From NCBI GenBank assembly GCA_029977225.1, contig JAPOLH010000006.1, positions 1 to 37,301 on the forward strand: DNA of 37,301 nt, in the 5' to 3' direction. The notes beneath the pieces are model-generated. The model was not told the DNA's origin. It saw only the letters and a list, made by a program, of their open reading frames with translations, and did no database searches. Within the stretch, counting starts at the first letter, position 1. Each line of letters starts with the position of its first letter. The stretch is from Verrucomicrobiaceae bacterium. Lineage in GTDB: Bacteria > Verrucomicrobiota > Verrucomicrobiia > Verrucomicrobiales > Akkermansiaceae. The position numbers were made by a program, and so were the translations under genes. This document shows, piece by piece, positions 13,554 to 22,440 of this stretch.

Positions 13554-16121
13554 TCAGTCTTCCCAAATCATGTTTTTGAGGCGGATTTGTTCTGCGCGTT
13601 GGGTAGCTTCCTTGGCGCGAGGGCCTTTGAATGAGGCGATCTTGCGGGCGCAAGCGATCGCGGCCGGCCAGCGTTGGGATTTTTCGAGAAATGCGAGTGC
13701 GCGAAATCCGCATAGTTCCAGGTAGTTCCACTCGGCGGGGGTGTTGGTGGTCTCGAGCACCGAGTAATAGGCAAGCAATGCCTGTTGTTCATTTTGACCG
13801 GGTGTGTCGGGCTTATCTGGAAGTTGCTCGAATGTTCTGCCACGCAGGTATTGCAGGTGGTTGAAATTGGCGGAGTTCTTGGGTGAGTTGGCGAGCAGTG
13901 TGTCGTAAATTTCGAGTGCTTCTGTCAGTGCTTCGGGACGGGTGATGCCGATCGATTGGATCGCATCACCGAGCAGCAGGCCGCAGGTGTGTTGGATCGG
14001 GTCGTTGCTGGTGAGTGATGCAAACCACGGGCGCAGCAATTTGATTGCTTCTTCGGATTGGTTCATGTCGATCATCAGTCGAGCCATTTCAAGCCGTGCA
14101 ACTGATGAGAGTGGCGAGTTGGATTCAGCGGCCTTGGTGTAAAGGACGAGGGCTTCCTGGCGCGATTGGGGGGTCTGGACGAGGGTGGCAGCACGTGCGG
14201 CGAGCAGCCATGCGGCTTGGGAACGTGAAGGATTGGTGCTGGTGTTGGCGAGTTTTTCGAGAGTGAGTCGCGCGTCATTGTAGTTGCGCGATTCGAAATG
14301 GGCGCGGCCGAGCAGCATGGCGGCATCTTCCGCAATAGGCTCGGTAGGGAATTGGTTCAGCAATGCGGTGGCGTTGGCAATCACGTCGGGCAGCTCGTGC
14401 CGGGCAGAAGAGATACGAATTTTTAGCCATGCGAGTTGGGCAGGGGATACGGTTTGGGTGCCTTCGCTTTGAGGCGAAATCGAATCGATTAACTTGCGAG
14501 CGTGTTCGGTATCGGGTTGTGCTTGATCGAGCGCTGCGTGGGCGGCGGCGAGTCTGGCTTCGTTGGCGCGCGGATGGTTTGGGTTTTGGTCGAGGAAGTT
14601 TTCGATGGCTTGGTTTTTTTCCTCAGGGGACTCTGCGACCAGGGCTCGTTCCAATTCGATGTCCGCACTCAGTGCAGGGTCGTTGATGTTAGCGTTAGCG
14701 ATGGTGGTGAGTTTTGAGCCGGATTTTGCATGGTCCAAAACGAGTGAGGCCAGTGCGTTGTAGCGTGCGGCATTGGCGCTGGTGGTGGAGAGTTCGTTTG
14801 CGGCCTCCTCAAAAAGTTTTGTAGCGGGTCCCGATTCGCCATTTTTGTATGCTTCCTGAGCTTGTAAGAATGCGGCTTCGCCGCGTAGCTGTGGGAGTTT
14901 GGAGTTTTCCCGCAAGACCGTGAGAAGGTGAAACGCTTGATCGGTGAGACCTGCCATCAAGTATCTCTTGCCGAGTAAGAGCATGGCGCGGTTGACGAGC
15001 GGATGATTGGGGAACTCCGCGCGCAGGCGGTTCATGAGGCGGCGCGATTCCGCGAGTGCTTGAGGTGATTCATTGCGGTCGAGGCCGAGCGCGCGGGTGA
15101 AGAGCGCGTAAGCGATGACCTCTTCGTGAACTTTCACCGATGGCCATGCGCTCACGCATTCAGCTCCTTCAGTGGGCACAAGACCGGTGGGCGAAATTTC
15201 GCTGGTGGGAATCCACTGGCCGAGTTGCTCGAGCACCATGTCACCGGCCGAGGGTTTTTCCGGCATTATTTTTTCGATACGCTGAAAGAGTGCCTCAAGT
15301 TGTACGGAATCTGGATGTTCGCCGATGAACGAGACCAGAAATGCAAATGCCGAGGAAGCACCTTCAGACTGTAACAAGGAATCGGTGAGTCCGACGGCAG
15401 CCGAGTGAAATTGTCTCAAGCTGAGGCCTCGGGGTTGATCGATGAGTGATCTGAAAATGCCTGCAGCGACCGATGCTTGATTTTCGCCAAGTGTGAGGTG
15501 GGCGTTGAGTAGATCGGCATGGGCCTGAAGATTGGATGGGAATTTTTCAATCGAGGAAAACAACGTACGCGCCTTGGGGCGCTGTTGCGTGTCGATGAGA
15601 ATTTCTACTTCACGGAGAAGAATTGCCGGGGCATGGGATGGGTCGGCCGATTGCCTAAAGCCCGACAGGACACCCAATGCGGCATCGATTTGTTCGAGTG
15701 AGAGATGGAGGTTGGCGAGGCTGACGGCTGTCTCGAAACGATGCGGAGTATCGGGGCGTTCGGAAAGTGGGGTGAGCTGTGCGATTGCCTCGGCGATGCG
15801 ACCTGAGCTGGCGAGTGCCTGACCTTTCCAAAACGGCTGTTCGGGATGATTGCGTACGATTGATTGTTCGAGCAGGTCGAGGGCGGCGTCGGATTTCCCT
15901 TGGCGGATCCATGACTCGGCGAGACCAATGGCAGCTCGGGCACTCTGGTCAGATGGGAGGTCCGCACTTTGAAGGGCGCTTTCGAGGTGAACTGTGGCGA
16001 TTTCCCAAAGGCCGGCGGCGAGCGATTCATCCCCCCTGCGCAGGGCGTCACCTGCGTCCTGCCCGTAAGCGGGCAAGCGGAGCAGGGGCAGCAGTGATAA
16101 AAGGATCGACCTGAGGTGCAT
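13554..16121 (-). CDS. Large exported TPR-like helical repeat protein
   Basis: An 855-residue protein that starts with a signal peptide (hydrophobic residues 4-17, likely cut after Ala-Tyr-Gly at about residue 20). Almost all of the remainder is helical with repeated TPR/Sel1-like patterns, for example Ala-x-Gly-x-Trp-Glu-Ile-Ala near 35, Gly-Arg-Ala-His-Phe-Glu-Ser-Arg-Asn-Tyr near 610 and several Leu-Leu/Ala-Arg helices spaced about 34-36 residues apart. No enzymatic motif is seen. Such proteins act as periplasmic or envelope scaffolds for protein contacts. It is the first gene of a possible operon with dapB and the HtrA-like lipoprotein, and lies 96 bp downstream of the sigma-54-type activator gene. 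Function unknown. Confidence 0.8.
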   Translation of the reverse strand: MHLRSILLSLLPLLRLPAYGQDAGDALRRGDESLAAGLWEIATVHLESALQSADLPSDQSARAAIGLAESWIRQGKSDAALDLLEQSIVRNHPEQPFWKGQALASSGRIAEAIAQLTPLSERPDTPHRFETAVSLANLHLSLEQIDAALGVLSGFRQSADPSHAPAILLREVEILIDTQQRPKARTLFSSIEKFPSNLQAHADLLNAHLTLGENQASVAAGIFRSLIDQPRGLSLRQFHSAAVGLTDSLLQSEGASSAFAFLVSFIGEHPDSVQLEALFQRIEKIMPEKPSAGDMVLEQLGQWIPTSEISPTGLVPTEGAECVSAWPSVKVHEEVIAYALFTRALGLDRNESPQALAESRRLMNRLRAEFPNHPLVNRAMLLLGKRYLMAGLTDQAFHLLTVLRENSKLPQLRGEAAFLQAQEAYKNGESGPATKLFEEAANELSTTSANAARYNALASLVLDHAKSGSKLTTIANANINDPALSADIELERALVAESPEEKNQAIENFLDQNPNHPRANEARLAAAHAALDQAQPDTEHARKLIDSISPQSEGTQTVSPAQLAWLKIRISSARHELPDVIANATALLNQFPTEPIAEDAAMLLGRAHFESRNYNDARLTLEKLANTSTNPSRSQAAWLLAARAATLVQTPQSRQEALVLYTKAAESNSPLSSVARLEMARLMIDMNQSEEAIKLLRPWFASLTSNDPIQHTCGLLLGDAIQSIGITRPEALTEALEIYDTLLANSPKNSANFNHLQYLRGRTFEQLPDKPDTPGQNEQQALLAYYSVLETTNTPAEWNYLELCGFRALAFLEKSQRWPAAIACARKIASFKGPRAKEATQRAEQIRLKNMIWED

Positions 16122-16217
16122 TTCTGAGTGGCCATCCTTGCACCACTTCGCGGGTGTGGCCAGTCCTGATGACTGAAAAACGCGGATTTGGAGGCCTGCG
16201 GGAGGCTCGCCAATGGC

Positions 16218-17597
16218 CTAGTTTTTGAGGAGGCTGCGCAGATCGGCCACGGAAAGCTGAAGGGCCAGTGCGGCCTCCTTGAGATCGCCGTCGGCACGCT
16301 CGACCATGCGGCCAGCGATCTCACGGCTGGCCCAGTTGAGGAGATCTTCGTCGGTGGGGGCGAGATTGATCAATTGGTCGATGGCACCATTGAGCATCGC
16401 AGGCGATTTGCCAGGGATCGATGCCAAGGGAATGTCTGCGGGTAAAAGGATGTTGGATGTGGCGAGTGCGCAGGCGCGAGCGATTGTGTTTTCGAGTTCG
16501 CGCACATTTCCCGGCCATGTGTGGGACTGCAAGAGGTTGATGGCTTCGGCGGTGAGGCGAATGCGTGCCATGCCATTCTTGCGGGTGATGCGTTGCAGGA
16601 AAAATTCCGCGAGCAGCGGGATGTCCTCGATGCGTTCGCGAAGTGCGGGAATGCGGATCTCGACGACATTGAGTCGATAGTAGAGGTCTTCGCGGAAACG
16701 GCCGGCGGCGACTTCTTCGGTGAGGTTTTTGTGCGTCGCGGCGATGATCCGCACATCGGTGGTGAGGTTTTCATTCGAACCGACGCGCGAGAAGGATCCG
16801 TCTTGCAGAACTCGCAGCAGCTTCACTTGAATGCTGAGCGGCATGTCGCCAATCTCATCGAGGAAAAGCGTGCCGCCATCGGCTTGTTCGAAGCGTCCGG
16901 CTCGGCGTGCGATCGCACCGGTGAACGAGCCTTTTTCGTGGCCGAAGAGTTCGCTCTCGAGAAGGTTTTCTGGGATGGCACCGCAGTTGATGGTGATCAT
17001 CTCCTTGTGATGGCGCGGGCTGTATTCGTGGACGGCTTTTGCGACGAGCTCCTTGCCCGTGCCGCTTTCGCCGGCGATGAGAACGGGTGCGTCCGAGCGT
17101 GCGACGCGACCGACCATTTTGAAGACCCCTTGGAGCGCGCGCGAAATACCGATCATCTTCACGCGGCCATCGTTCTTCGGAAGTTCCGCCGCCGGCTTGC
17201 CTGCGCTGCGGCGTTCTTCGCGCATTTGCAGGGCCGACTCGACCACGGTGCGGAGTTCGAAGGGCAGCGATTCCTTGCGCAGCACATCATGGGCGCCACG
17301 TTGGGTCGCCTCGATGATTTGGCCCGTGCTGGGGAAGCCCGCCGTGAGAATGACCATCGTGTTCGGGCTGTGTTGCAGGATGCGGCCGAGCAACTCCATG
17401 CCATCGAAGGGCTCGAGCTCCATCGCTGCGACCACCACGCCGACGGGGGTTTTTTCGACCACCTTCACCGCATTGGCGGCATTGTCGCAGCGCAGAATCT
17501 TGAGGTTTCGTGCAAACAAATGCTTCGTGGCCCAATCAAGAAAATCGAGATCGGGATCGACGAGAAGCAGTGTGTCTTCCGGAATGGGTTCGGACAT
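16218..17597 (-). CDS. Sigma-54-dependent activator with degenerate receiver domain
   Basis: A 459-residue NtrC-type protein. Residues 8-125 fold like a response-regulator receiver, but the phosphoacceptor Asp is replaced by Ala58 and the paired acidic residue by Pro15 (Val-Asp-Pro-Asp), while Thr85 and Lys108 are kept; phosphorylation at the normal site is therefore not expected. The AAA+ domain (about 148-390) looks functional: Walker A GESGTGKE (176-183), sigma-54 contact loop GSFTGA (223-228; GAFTGA in most), Walker B Leu-Phe-Leu-Asp-Glu (D247, E248) and the [10 protein letters not shown]inine-finger region. A short Fis-like helix-turn-helix (about 436-459) ends the protein. It follows the metal efflux operon on the same strand by 116 bp; target genes are unknown. 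Confidence 0.9.
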   Translation of the reverse strand: MSEPIPEDTLLLVDPDLDFLDWATKHLFARNLKILRCDNAANAVKVVEKTPVGVVVAAMELEPFDGMELLGRILQHSPNTMVILTAGFPSTGQIIEATQRGAHDVLRKESLPFELRTVVESALQMREERRSAGKPAAELPKNDGRVKMIGISRALQGVFKMVGRVARSDAPVLIAGESGTGKELVAKAVHEYSPRHHKEMITINCGAIPENLLESELFGHEKGSFTGAIARRAGRFEQADGGTLFLDEIGDMPLSIQVKLLRVLQDGSFSRVGSNENLTTDVRIIAATHKNLTEEVAAGRFREDLYYRLNVVEIRIPALRERIEDIPLLAEFFLQRITRKNGMARIRLTAEAINLLQSHTWPGNVRELENTIARACALATSNILLPADIPLASIPGKSPAMLNGAIDQLINLAPTDEDLLNWASREIAGRMVERADGDLKEAALALQLSVADLRSLLKN

Positions 17598-17635
17598 CTG
17601 GACGAGCCATCACTGGTGCATCATCACTCGAAAAG

Positions 17636-17656
17636 CACGCGAAAAAATCGCGCGTG
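17636..17656 (-). terminator. Possible weak terminator after the metal efflux genes
   Basis: A 6-bp inverted repeat (CACGCG / CGCGTG) with a 9-base A/T-rich loop lies 57 bp after the stop of the Cys-tailed protein gene. On the minus strand it is followed by CTTTTCG, only a short T-run. It could end the efflux operon transcript before the regulator gene, or be chance. Confidence 0.3.
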
Positions 17657-17713
17657 TGAAATTCCATTGATGAAAAAACTGCCGTGTGTGGCGGATAGGC
17701 TAGGTGTCTGAAG

Positions 17714-18163
17714 TTATTTCGCTTGCTGTTCGCCACAGCCGCAGCGCCACTCGGGGTTGGAGCAAGGTTCGCACTTGCTGGTGTTGTAATGGAGTCGTGC
17801 GGTGATGGCTTTGGCGTCGGCGGACGCTTTGTATTGAAGGATCAGCCAATCACCATCGGCGGGAGCGGCAAGCGTGAAGGCGTCGTTTTGCACGGTCACT
17901 TCAAGTTTGGTCGGGCTGTTGCGCTGGCCGGCGGTCGCGGTGAGGGTCTGTGCCTCGATTTTTACGGACTTCATGTCCTTGTCGAGAAGGGCAATCTGGA
18001 GCTTGCCTTCCTTTTCAACAATTTCGCCGTGCATGGTTTCGTCGTTGCTAAATTCGAGGATGCGTCCTTTGTTCGGGCCGAGTTCGATGCCCTCGTGGCC
18101 AAAAGCGAATCCGGCAGTGAGTGCGAGCAGTGTAGTGGTTAGTGTCTTGTTCATTGTTTTCAT
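17714..18163 (-). CDS. Secreted Cys-tailed protein of the metal efflux cluster
   Basis: A 149-residue protein with a clear signal peptide (Met-Asn-Lys followed by a hydrophobic stretch, cut near Phe-Ala-Phe-Gly) and a mature part starting with His-Glu-Gly. The middle looks like a small beta-rich domain, with a Gly-Pro-Asn-Lys-Gly-Arg-Ile segment reminiscent of the N-terminal extension of some CusB/CzcB-like adaptors. The tail holds four cysteines in the pattern C-x2-C-x6-C-x-C, a likely metal site. It follows the RND pump gene by 19 bp, so a role as periplasmic metal-binding partner of the pump is probable, but I know of no characterised homologue. The start could be either Met of Met-Lys-Thr-Met (18163 or 18154). 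Confidence 0.75.
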   Translation of the reverse strand: MKTMNKTLTTTLLALTAGFAFGHEGIELGPNKGRILEFSNDETMHGEIVEKEGKLQIALLDKDMKSVKIEAQTLTATAGQRNSPTKLEVTVQNDAFTLAAPADGDWLILQYKASADAKAITARLHYNTSKCEPCSNPEWRCGCGEQQAK

Positions 18164-18182
18164 GTGTTGAGGTTTCTTTTTT

Positions 18183-21100
18183 CTAGCGAGTGGCTGGTGC
18201 ATTCAGACTTAGGGATTTTTCTGCGGCTTTTTTTCCGATCAGGAAAAAGATCGATGGCGTGACTACGAGGTCGAGCAGAGTCGAGGAGATCAAGCCGCCG
18301 ACGATCGCGACCGCGACCGGGTGAAGTATTTCCTTACCGGGTTCGCCAGGTGAAAGGACGAGTGGGATCAGCGCGATGCCTGCAGAGAGGGCGGTCATCA
18401 GCACCGGCACCAATCGCTCGAGCGTGCCGCGTGTGATAAGCGGAATGCCAAAGGCTTCGCCTTCATGTCGCATCAGGTGGAGGTAGTGGGAGATCATCAT
18501 GATGCCGTTGCGTGCGGCGACACCGCCGACGGCGATGAAGCCTACCAATGTCGCGATGCTGATATTGTCGATTTGCCACCAGGTGAAGGCTAGGGCGCCG
18601 GCGAGTGCGAGGGGAAGGTTTAGTATCACTTGAAGTGCCAGCGAGATGCTGCGGAAGTAGGCGGTGAGGAGCACGGCGATGAGCGCGATAACAATCGAGA
18701 AGAAGATGAAGATCCGTTTGGAGGCTTCTTGACGGGCGAGGTATTCGCCTTCGAAGCGCAGCGTGTACCCTTGGGGCAGCACGACCTTAGTGGCGACGGC
18801 GCGTTGCCATTGTTGCACGAGGGATTCCAAATCCCTTTCGTCGGTGTTGGCGCCGATGACGATGCGGCGTTGGCCGTTTTCGCGGTTGATGACATTAGGG
18901 CCGTTCACCTGATGCACTTCGGCGACGAGTGAGAGCGGGAGGTGGCGGCTGTCGCGGGTTTCGATCATCAGGTCGCCGATGTTTTCCGGCCATTTGCGCC
19001 AGCTTTCGGGCAATCGCATCACGAGGTCGAGGGTGGCTTCGCCATCGCGGAGCTCGCCGAGTTGTTGGCCGCCGAGGAGCTTGGAAATTTGTTGGTTGAT
19101 GTCGGCAGGAGCGATGCCTTCGGTGCGGGCGCGTTCGCGGTTTACCTCGATGCGAACCTGTGGGATGGCGACTTGGGCCTCGAGGTTCACATCGGTGAGA
19201 CCTTGAATGCCGAGTCCCGCATCTTTCACCTGACTGCCGAGGCGGCGCAGTGTGTCGAGGTCGGGCCCGTGGATCTTGACGGCGATTTTGGCCGATACTC
19301 CGCTGAGCATGTGGCTAAGGCGGTGGCCGATTGGTTGGCCGACATTCACAAAGGTGCCGGGAATGCCCGAAAGTTTTTTGCGGATGTCGGCAAAGACCTC
19401 TTCACGCGGTCGGCCCTTGGCATGAAATTCCACATCGAATTCATTCACCGATACCGGCATCACATGGTCGTCGCGTTCGGCTCTTCCAGCGCGGCGTCCG
19501 ATCGATTTCACCTCGGGAATTTGCAGCAGCAGCTCGACTGCTTTTTTTCCGACTTCGTTCGATTGCTGAAGCGAGCTGCCAGGGGCACTGGCGAAGGAGA
19601 TTGTTGCGCTGCCTTCGTTGAAGGTGGGAAGGAATTCCTTGCCCATGCTGGGGTAAAGCAATGCGGCTGCGGAAAGCAAAGCGAGTACTCCGCCGAGTAC
19701 CGCGCGAGGTGAGTTGAAAGCAAGCTTGAGAAAGTTCTTTTGGGTGAAATTTTTCAGTGCGCGGACCAGCGGACCATCGTGGTGGATTGCGCCCTCCTCA
19801 GGCATGAGAAGGAACGAGCAGAGTACTGGTATCAGCGTGAGCGAAACGATGAATGAGGCAAGCATGCTCACGATCGTCGCGATGGCGATGGGTTGAAACA
19901 GTCGGCCTTCGAGCCCTTCGAGCCCGAGCAGCGGAACGAATACCAGCACGATGAGGATCGTCGCGTAGAGGATGCTGGAACGGACTTCGCTCGATGCGGC
20001 GGCGATGACCTCGAGTCGAGGTTTCGGTTGTGGTGATGCCGCATTTTCGCGCAGTCGACGGAAGACGTTTTCGACATCGACGATCGCATCATCGACCACC
20101 ATGCCGATTGCCACCGCGATGCCGCCGAGCGTCATGCTGTTCACACCGGTGCCGAAAAGGTTGAAGGTGATGAGCGTGATGGCAAATGAAAGCGGGATCG
20201 CGGTGAGAGTGATGAATGTCGTGCGGAGGTTCAGCAGGAAAAGCACAAGCACAATGCTGACCATGATCGCGCCGTCACGGATTGCTTCATTCAGGTTGCC
20301 GATCGCGTTTTCGATGAAATCACCTTGGCGAAAAAGCACGCTGGCTTCGACACCTTGCGGCAGGGTGGGGCGCAGTTCGGTGAGTGCCTTTTCGATCGCG
20401 GCAGTGAGCTTGAGCGTGTCGAAGCCAGGAGCTTTGTCGATGCTGAGAACGACGCCTGCCGATTCGCTTTTTTCACCCGCGAATGCAATTGCCGCATCGC
20501 CGCGCATCGGTGCGACGCCGAAGCCGACACTTGCGACATCGTCGATCGTGATGATGCGGTCGCCGCTGCGTTTGATGATAGATGAAGCGATGTCCGATGG
20601 ATCGGAGGTCATCGCGAGATTGCGCACCATGATTTCACGTGGACCCGCTTGCAGATAGCCGCTGGTCGATGTGCCGGCAGCGAGTGAGATCGCATTTTCG
20701 AGTTCCTCAAGCGTGATGCCTTCGGCGCGAAGGCGGATGGGATCCGGTTCGACCCGCACCTGTTTCACGCCGCCGCCGATGGCCAGCACTTCGGCCACGC
20801 CGGGGATGCTTTGAAGTCGGCGGGCGATGTTACGATCGGCGAGCGTGCGCAGGTCCATCGGTGCCATCGCCGTTGTTTTGTCGCGCAGACCAACCAGAAG
20901 AATTTCTCCCATCAGCGATGAAACTGGTGTCATGCCCGAGCGCGTGGATTCCGGCAACTTTACAGTTTGCAAGCGTTCCTGAACGAGTTGTCGAGCCTTA
21001 TAAATGTCGGTGCCCCATGCAAACTCGACGAATACCAGCGAGAGTCCGACATCGGAATTGGAGCGCAGTCGATCGAGCCCGCCGACGCCGAGCAAGGCAT

Positions 21101-21311
21101 TTTCCAGCGGACGCGTGACGAGGGTTTCGACTTCTTCGGGCGCTAGCCCTGGGGACTCGGTTAGGACGGTGACCGTGGGCTTGGTCATGTCGGGCAAGAC
21201 CTCGACGGGCAGTGTCATGCCAGTGCGTGCGCCGAGTAAAAGCAGCAGCAGCGCGATGGTGATGACCAGTGCGCGATGCTTGAGTGAAAAGCGGATGAGG
21301 TGGTCGAGCAT
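18183..21311 (-). CDS. CzcA/CusA-family heavy-metal efflux RND pump
   Basis: A 1042-residue inner-membrane RND proton antiporter, the motor of a tripartite metal efflux complex. It has the normal length, a first helix at about 13-30, two large periplasmic domains and the twelve-helix layout. The helix 4 motif reads Val-Val-Asp-Asp-Ala-Ile-Val-Asp-Val-Glu-Asn (Asp407, Asp408, Asp412, Glu414), the acidic proton-relay pattern of the heavy-metal subfamily, and Leu-Pro-Val-Glu-Val-Leu-Pro-Asp near 34-41 is also typical. The periplasmic Met triad of Cu/Ag pumps cannot be recognised with certainty, so the metal is open. It begins 4 bp after the adaptor gene ends. The start at 21311 gives the standard Met-Leu-Asp-x-Leu-Ile N-terminus. 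Confidence 0.93.
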   Translation of the reverse strand: MLDHLIRFSLKHRALVITIALLLLLLGARTGMTLPVEVLPDMTKPTVTVLTESPGLAPEEVETLVTRPLENALLGVGGLDRLRSNSDVGLSLVFVEFAWGTDIYKARQLVQERLQTVKLPESTRSGMTPVSSLMGEILLVGLRDKTTAMAPMDLRTLADRNIARRLQSIPGVAEVLAIGGGVKQVRVEPDPIRLRAEGITLEELENAISLAAGTSTSGYLQAGPREIMVRNLAMTSDPSDIASSIIKRSGDRIITIDDVASVGFGVAPMRGDAAIAFAGEKSESAGVVLSIDKAPGFDTLKLTAAIEKALTELRPTLPQGVEASVLFRQGDFIENAIGNLNEAIRDGAIMVSIVLVLFLLNLRTTFITLTAIPLSFAITLITFNLFGTGVNSMTLGGIAVAIGMVVDDAIVDVENVFRRLRENAASPQPKPRLEVIAAASSEVRSSILYATILIVLVFVPLLGLEGLEGRLFQPIAIATIVSMLASFIVSLTLIPVLCSFLLMPEEGAIHHDGPLVRALKNFTQKNFLKLAFNSPRAVLGGVLALLSAAALLYPSMGKEFLPTFNEGSATISFASAPGSSLQQSNEVGKKAVELLLQIPEVKSIGRRAGRAERDDHVMPVSVNEFDVEFHAKGRPREEVFADIRKKLSGIPGTFVNVGQPIGHRLSHMLSGVSAKIAVKIHGPDLDTLRRLGSQVKDAGLGIQGLTDVNLEAQVAIPQVRIEVNRERARTEGIAPADINQQISKLLGGQQLGELRDGEATLDLVMRLPESWRKWPENIGDLMIETRDSRHLPLSLVAEVHQVNGPNVINRENGQRRIVIGANTDERDLESLVQQWQRAVATKVVLPQGYTLRFEGEYLARQEASKRIFIFFSIVIALIAVLLTAYFRSISLALQVILNLPLALAGALAFTWWQIDNISIATLVGFIAVGGVAARNGIMMISHYLHLMRHEGEAFGIPLITRGTLERLVPVLMTALSAGIALIPLVLSPGEPGKEILHPVAVAIVGGLISSTLLDLVVTPSIFFLIGKKAAEKSLSLNAPATR

Positions 21312-21315
21312 GGGA

Positions 21316-22440
21316 TCAGGCCTTGAGGCGATTGCGGATGATGTAGGCCATGGCGAGTACTGCGATGAAGAGCAGCGCGCAGGTGATGGAGAGGGAGGTG
21401 ACAAGTGGGCTGCGTGAGTGATTGTGCGCTTCGTGGCCTTTGGCGGCGGCGATTTGTTCCTTGGTCATTTCTGTGCCGTCTTCGTTATGCGGGTGGCCGT
21501 GTGCGGCATCGAGTGCTTCTTTCAGCGAGACGCTGCCCTTCCCGGCGAACGAGAGTGCGTAGGCGCCTTGTATCACCACTTCGTCGCCGGGATAGAGGCC
21601 TGAGGTGATTTCAACGCGCTCGCGGTTTTGATCGCCAGTGACTACCGGCACACGGACGAAAGTGTTGGCGATTTCGTAATCCTTGATGAAAACAAAGCGG
21701 TTCGAGCGATCGCCTTGAAGTGCCTCGCGCGGAATGCTGAGCACGGCATTGCGTTGGGATGCGATGAGTGAAAGTTCCGTGCGCATGCCGGGTCGCAATT
21801 CGTTGTTGGGGTTGGGCAGTGCGAACACTGCGTCGATGGTGGCCATTTGCGCATCTGCGCCGACACCGAGATGGAGAAATTTTGCGGTGAGTTCCTTGTT
21901 GCCGATGGCGGGCACGCGGATTTTGGCAGTGAGTCCTTCCTTGAGAATCGAGGCGTCGTTTTGCGAAATTTTTGCAATGACCCACACCGTGCTGAGGTCG
22001 AGGATCTTCATGAGTGTTGCGTCCGGTTCGACGGGTGCGCCGAGATGGGCTTGCGATTCGGTGACGAGTCCGCTGGCTGGGGCTTTCAGTTCGATCACCG
22101 GCGGTGGGTTGCCCGCCTGGCGGCTTTCGACGCGCGCGATCACATCGCCTTTGGTGACGAAATCACCCTCATGGAAAAAGACTTCGGCGATTCTTCCGGC
22201 GGCGCGACTGGAGAGGACTGAGTGGCTTTGGCTGGTGTGTTCGACTTCGCCGAGAGCGAATAGCGTGCGGTCGAAGGCGGATTCTTCCGCTTCGACGGTT
22301 TCGATGCCGAGGTTTTTCACGGCATTCTCATCGAGCACGATGGTCGTTTCATTTCTTGGCGGGGTGTTGGCGGCGAATGCCGATGGTAGGGCAAGCGCGA
22401 GGGCGATTGGGAAAATGACTTTCATGGCGTGATGAATCAT
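21316..22440 (-). CDS. HlyD/CusB-type periplasmic adaptor with His-rich, membrane-spanning C-terminus
   Basis: This 374-residue membrane-fusion protein connects the RND pump to the TolC-like channel. A signal peptide (Met-Lys-Val-Ile-Phe then Ala-Leu repeats, cut near Ala-Phe-Ala) is followed by lipoyl/barrel-sandwich halves (Glu-Gly-Asp-Phe-Val-x-Lys-Gly-Asp and Leu-Lys-Ala-Pro-Ala-Ser-Gly) and beta-barrel segments. Unusually, residues 312-344 form a His-rich stretch (His314, 316, 318, 336, 339, 341) and 347-368 a strongly hydrophobic helix ending in Arg-Asn-Arg. The gene overlaps the stop of the upstream channel gene as ATGA, suggesting translational coupling and favouring the start at 22440; Met at 22425 is the alternative. 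Confidence 0.9.
   Translation of the reverse strand: MIHHAMKVIFPIALALALPSAFAANTPPRNETTIVLDENAVKNLGIETVEAEESAFDRTLFALGEVEHTSQSHSVLSSRAAGRIAEVFFHEGDFVTKGDVIARVESRQAGNPPPVIELKAPASGLVTESQAHLGAPVEPDATLMKILDLSTVWVIAKISQNDASILKEGLTAKIRVPAIGNKELTAKFLHLGVGADAQMATIDAVFALPNPNNELRPGMRTELSLIASQRNAVLSIPREALQGDRSNRFVFIKDYEIANTFVRVPVVTGDQNRERVEITSGLYPGDEVVIQGAYALSFAGKGSVSLKEALDAAHGHPHNEDGTEMTKEQIAAAKGHEAHNHSRSPLVTSLSITCALLFIAVLAMAYIIRNRLKA

Noticed and set aside
16122..16217. Inverted TGGCCA copies with an inner CACC/GGTG pair upstream of the repeat-protein gene
   Set aside because: The stems are short with long loops and no T-run follows. It may be a protein-binding site, but nothing in the sequence supports a specific call.
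16521..17711. A 396-codon open frame on the plus strand, opposite the sigma-54-type activator
   Set aside because: Its translation is rich in Glu, Gly, Ala and Phe without any motif, and the opposite strand encodes a complete AAA+ protein. It is an antisense shadow of a gene with GC-rich third positions.
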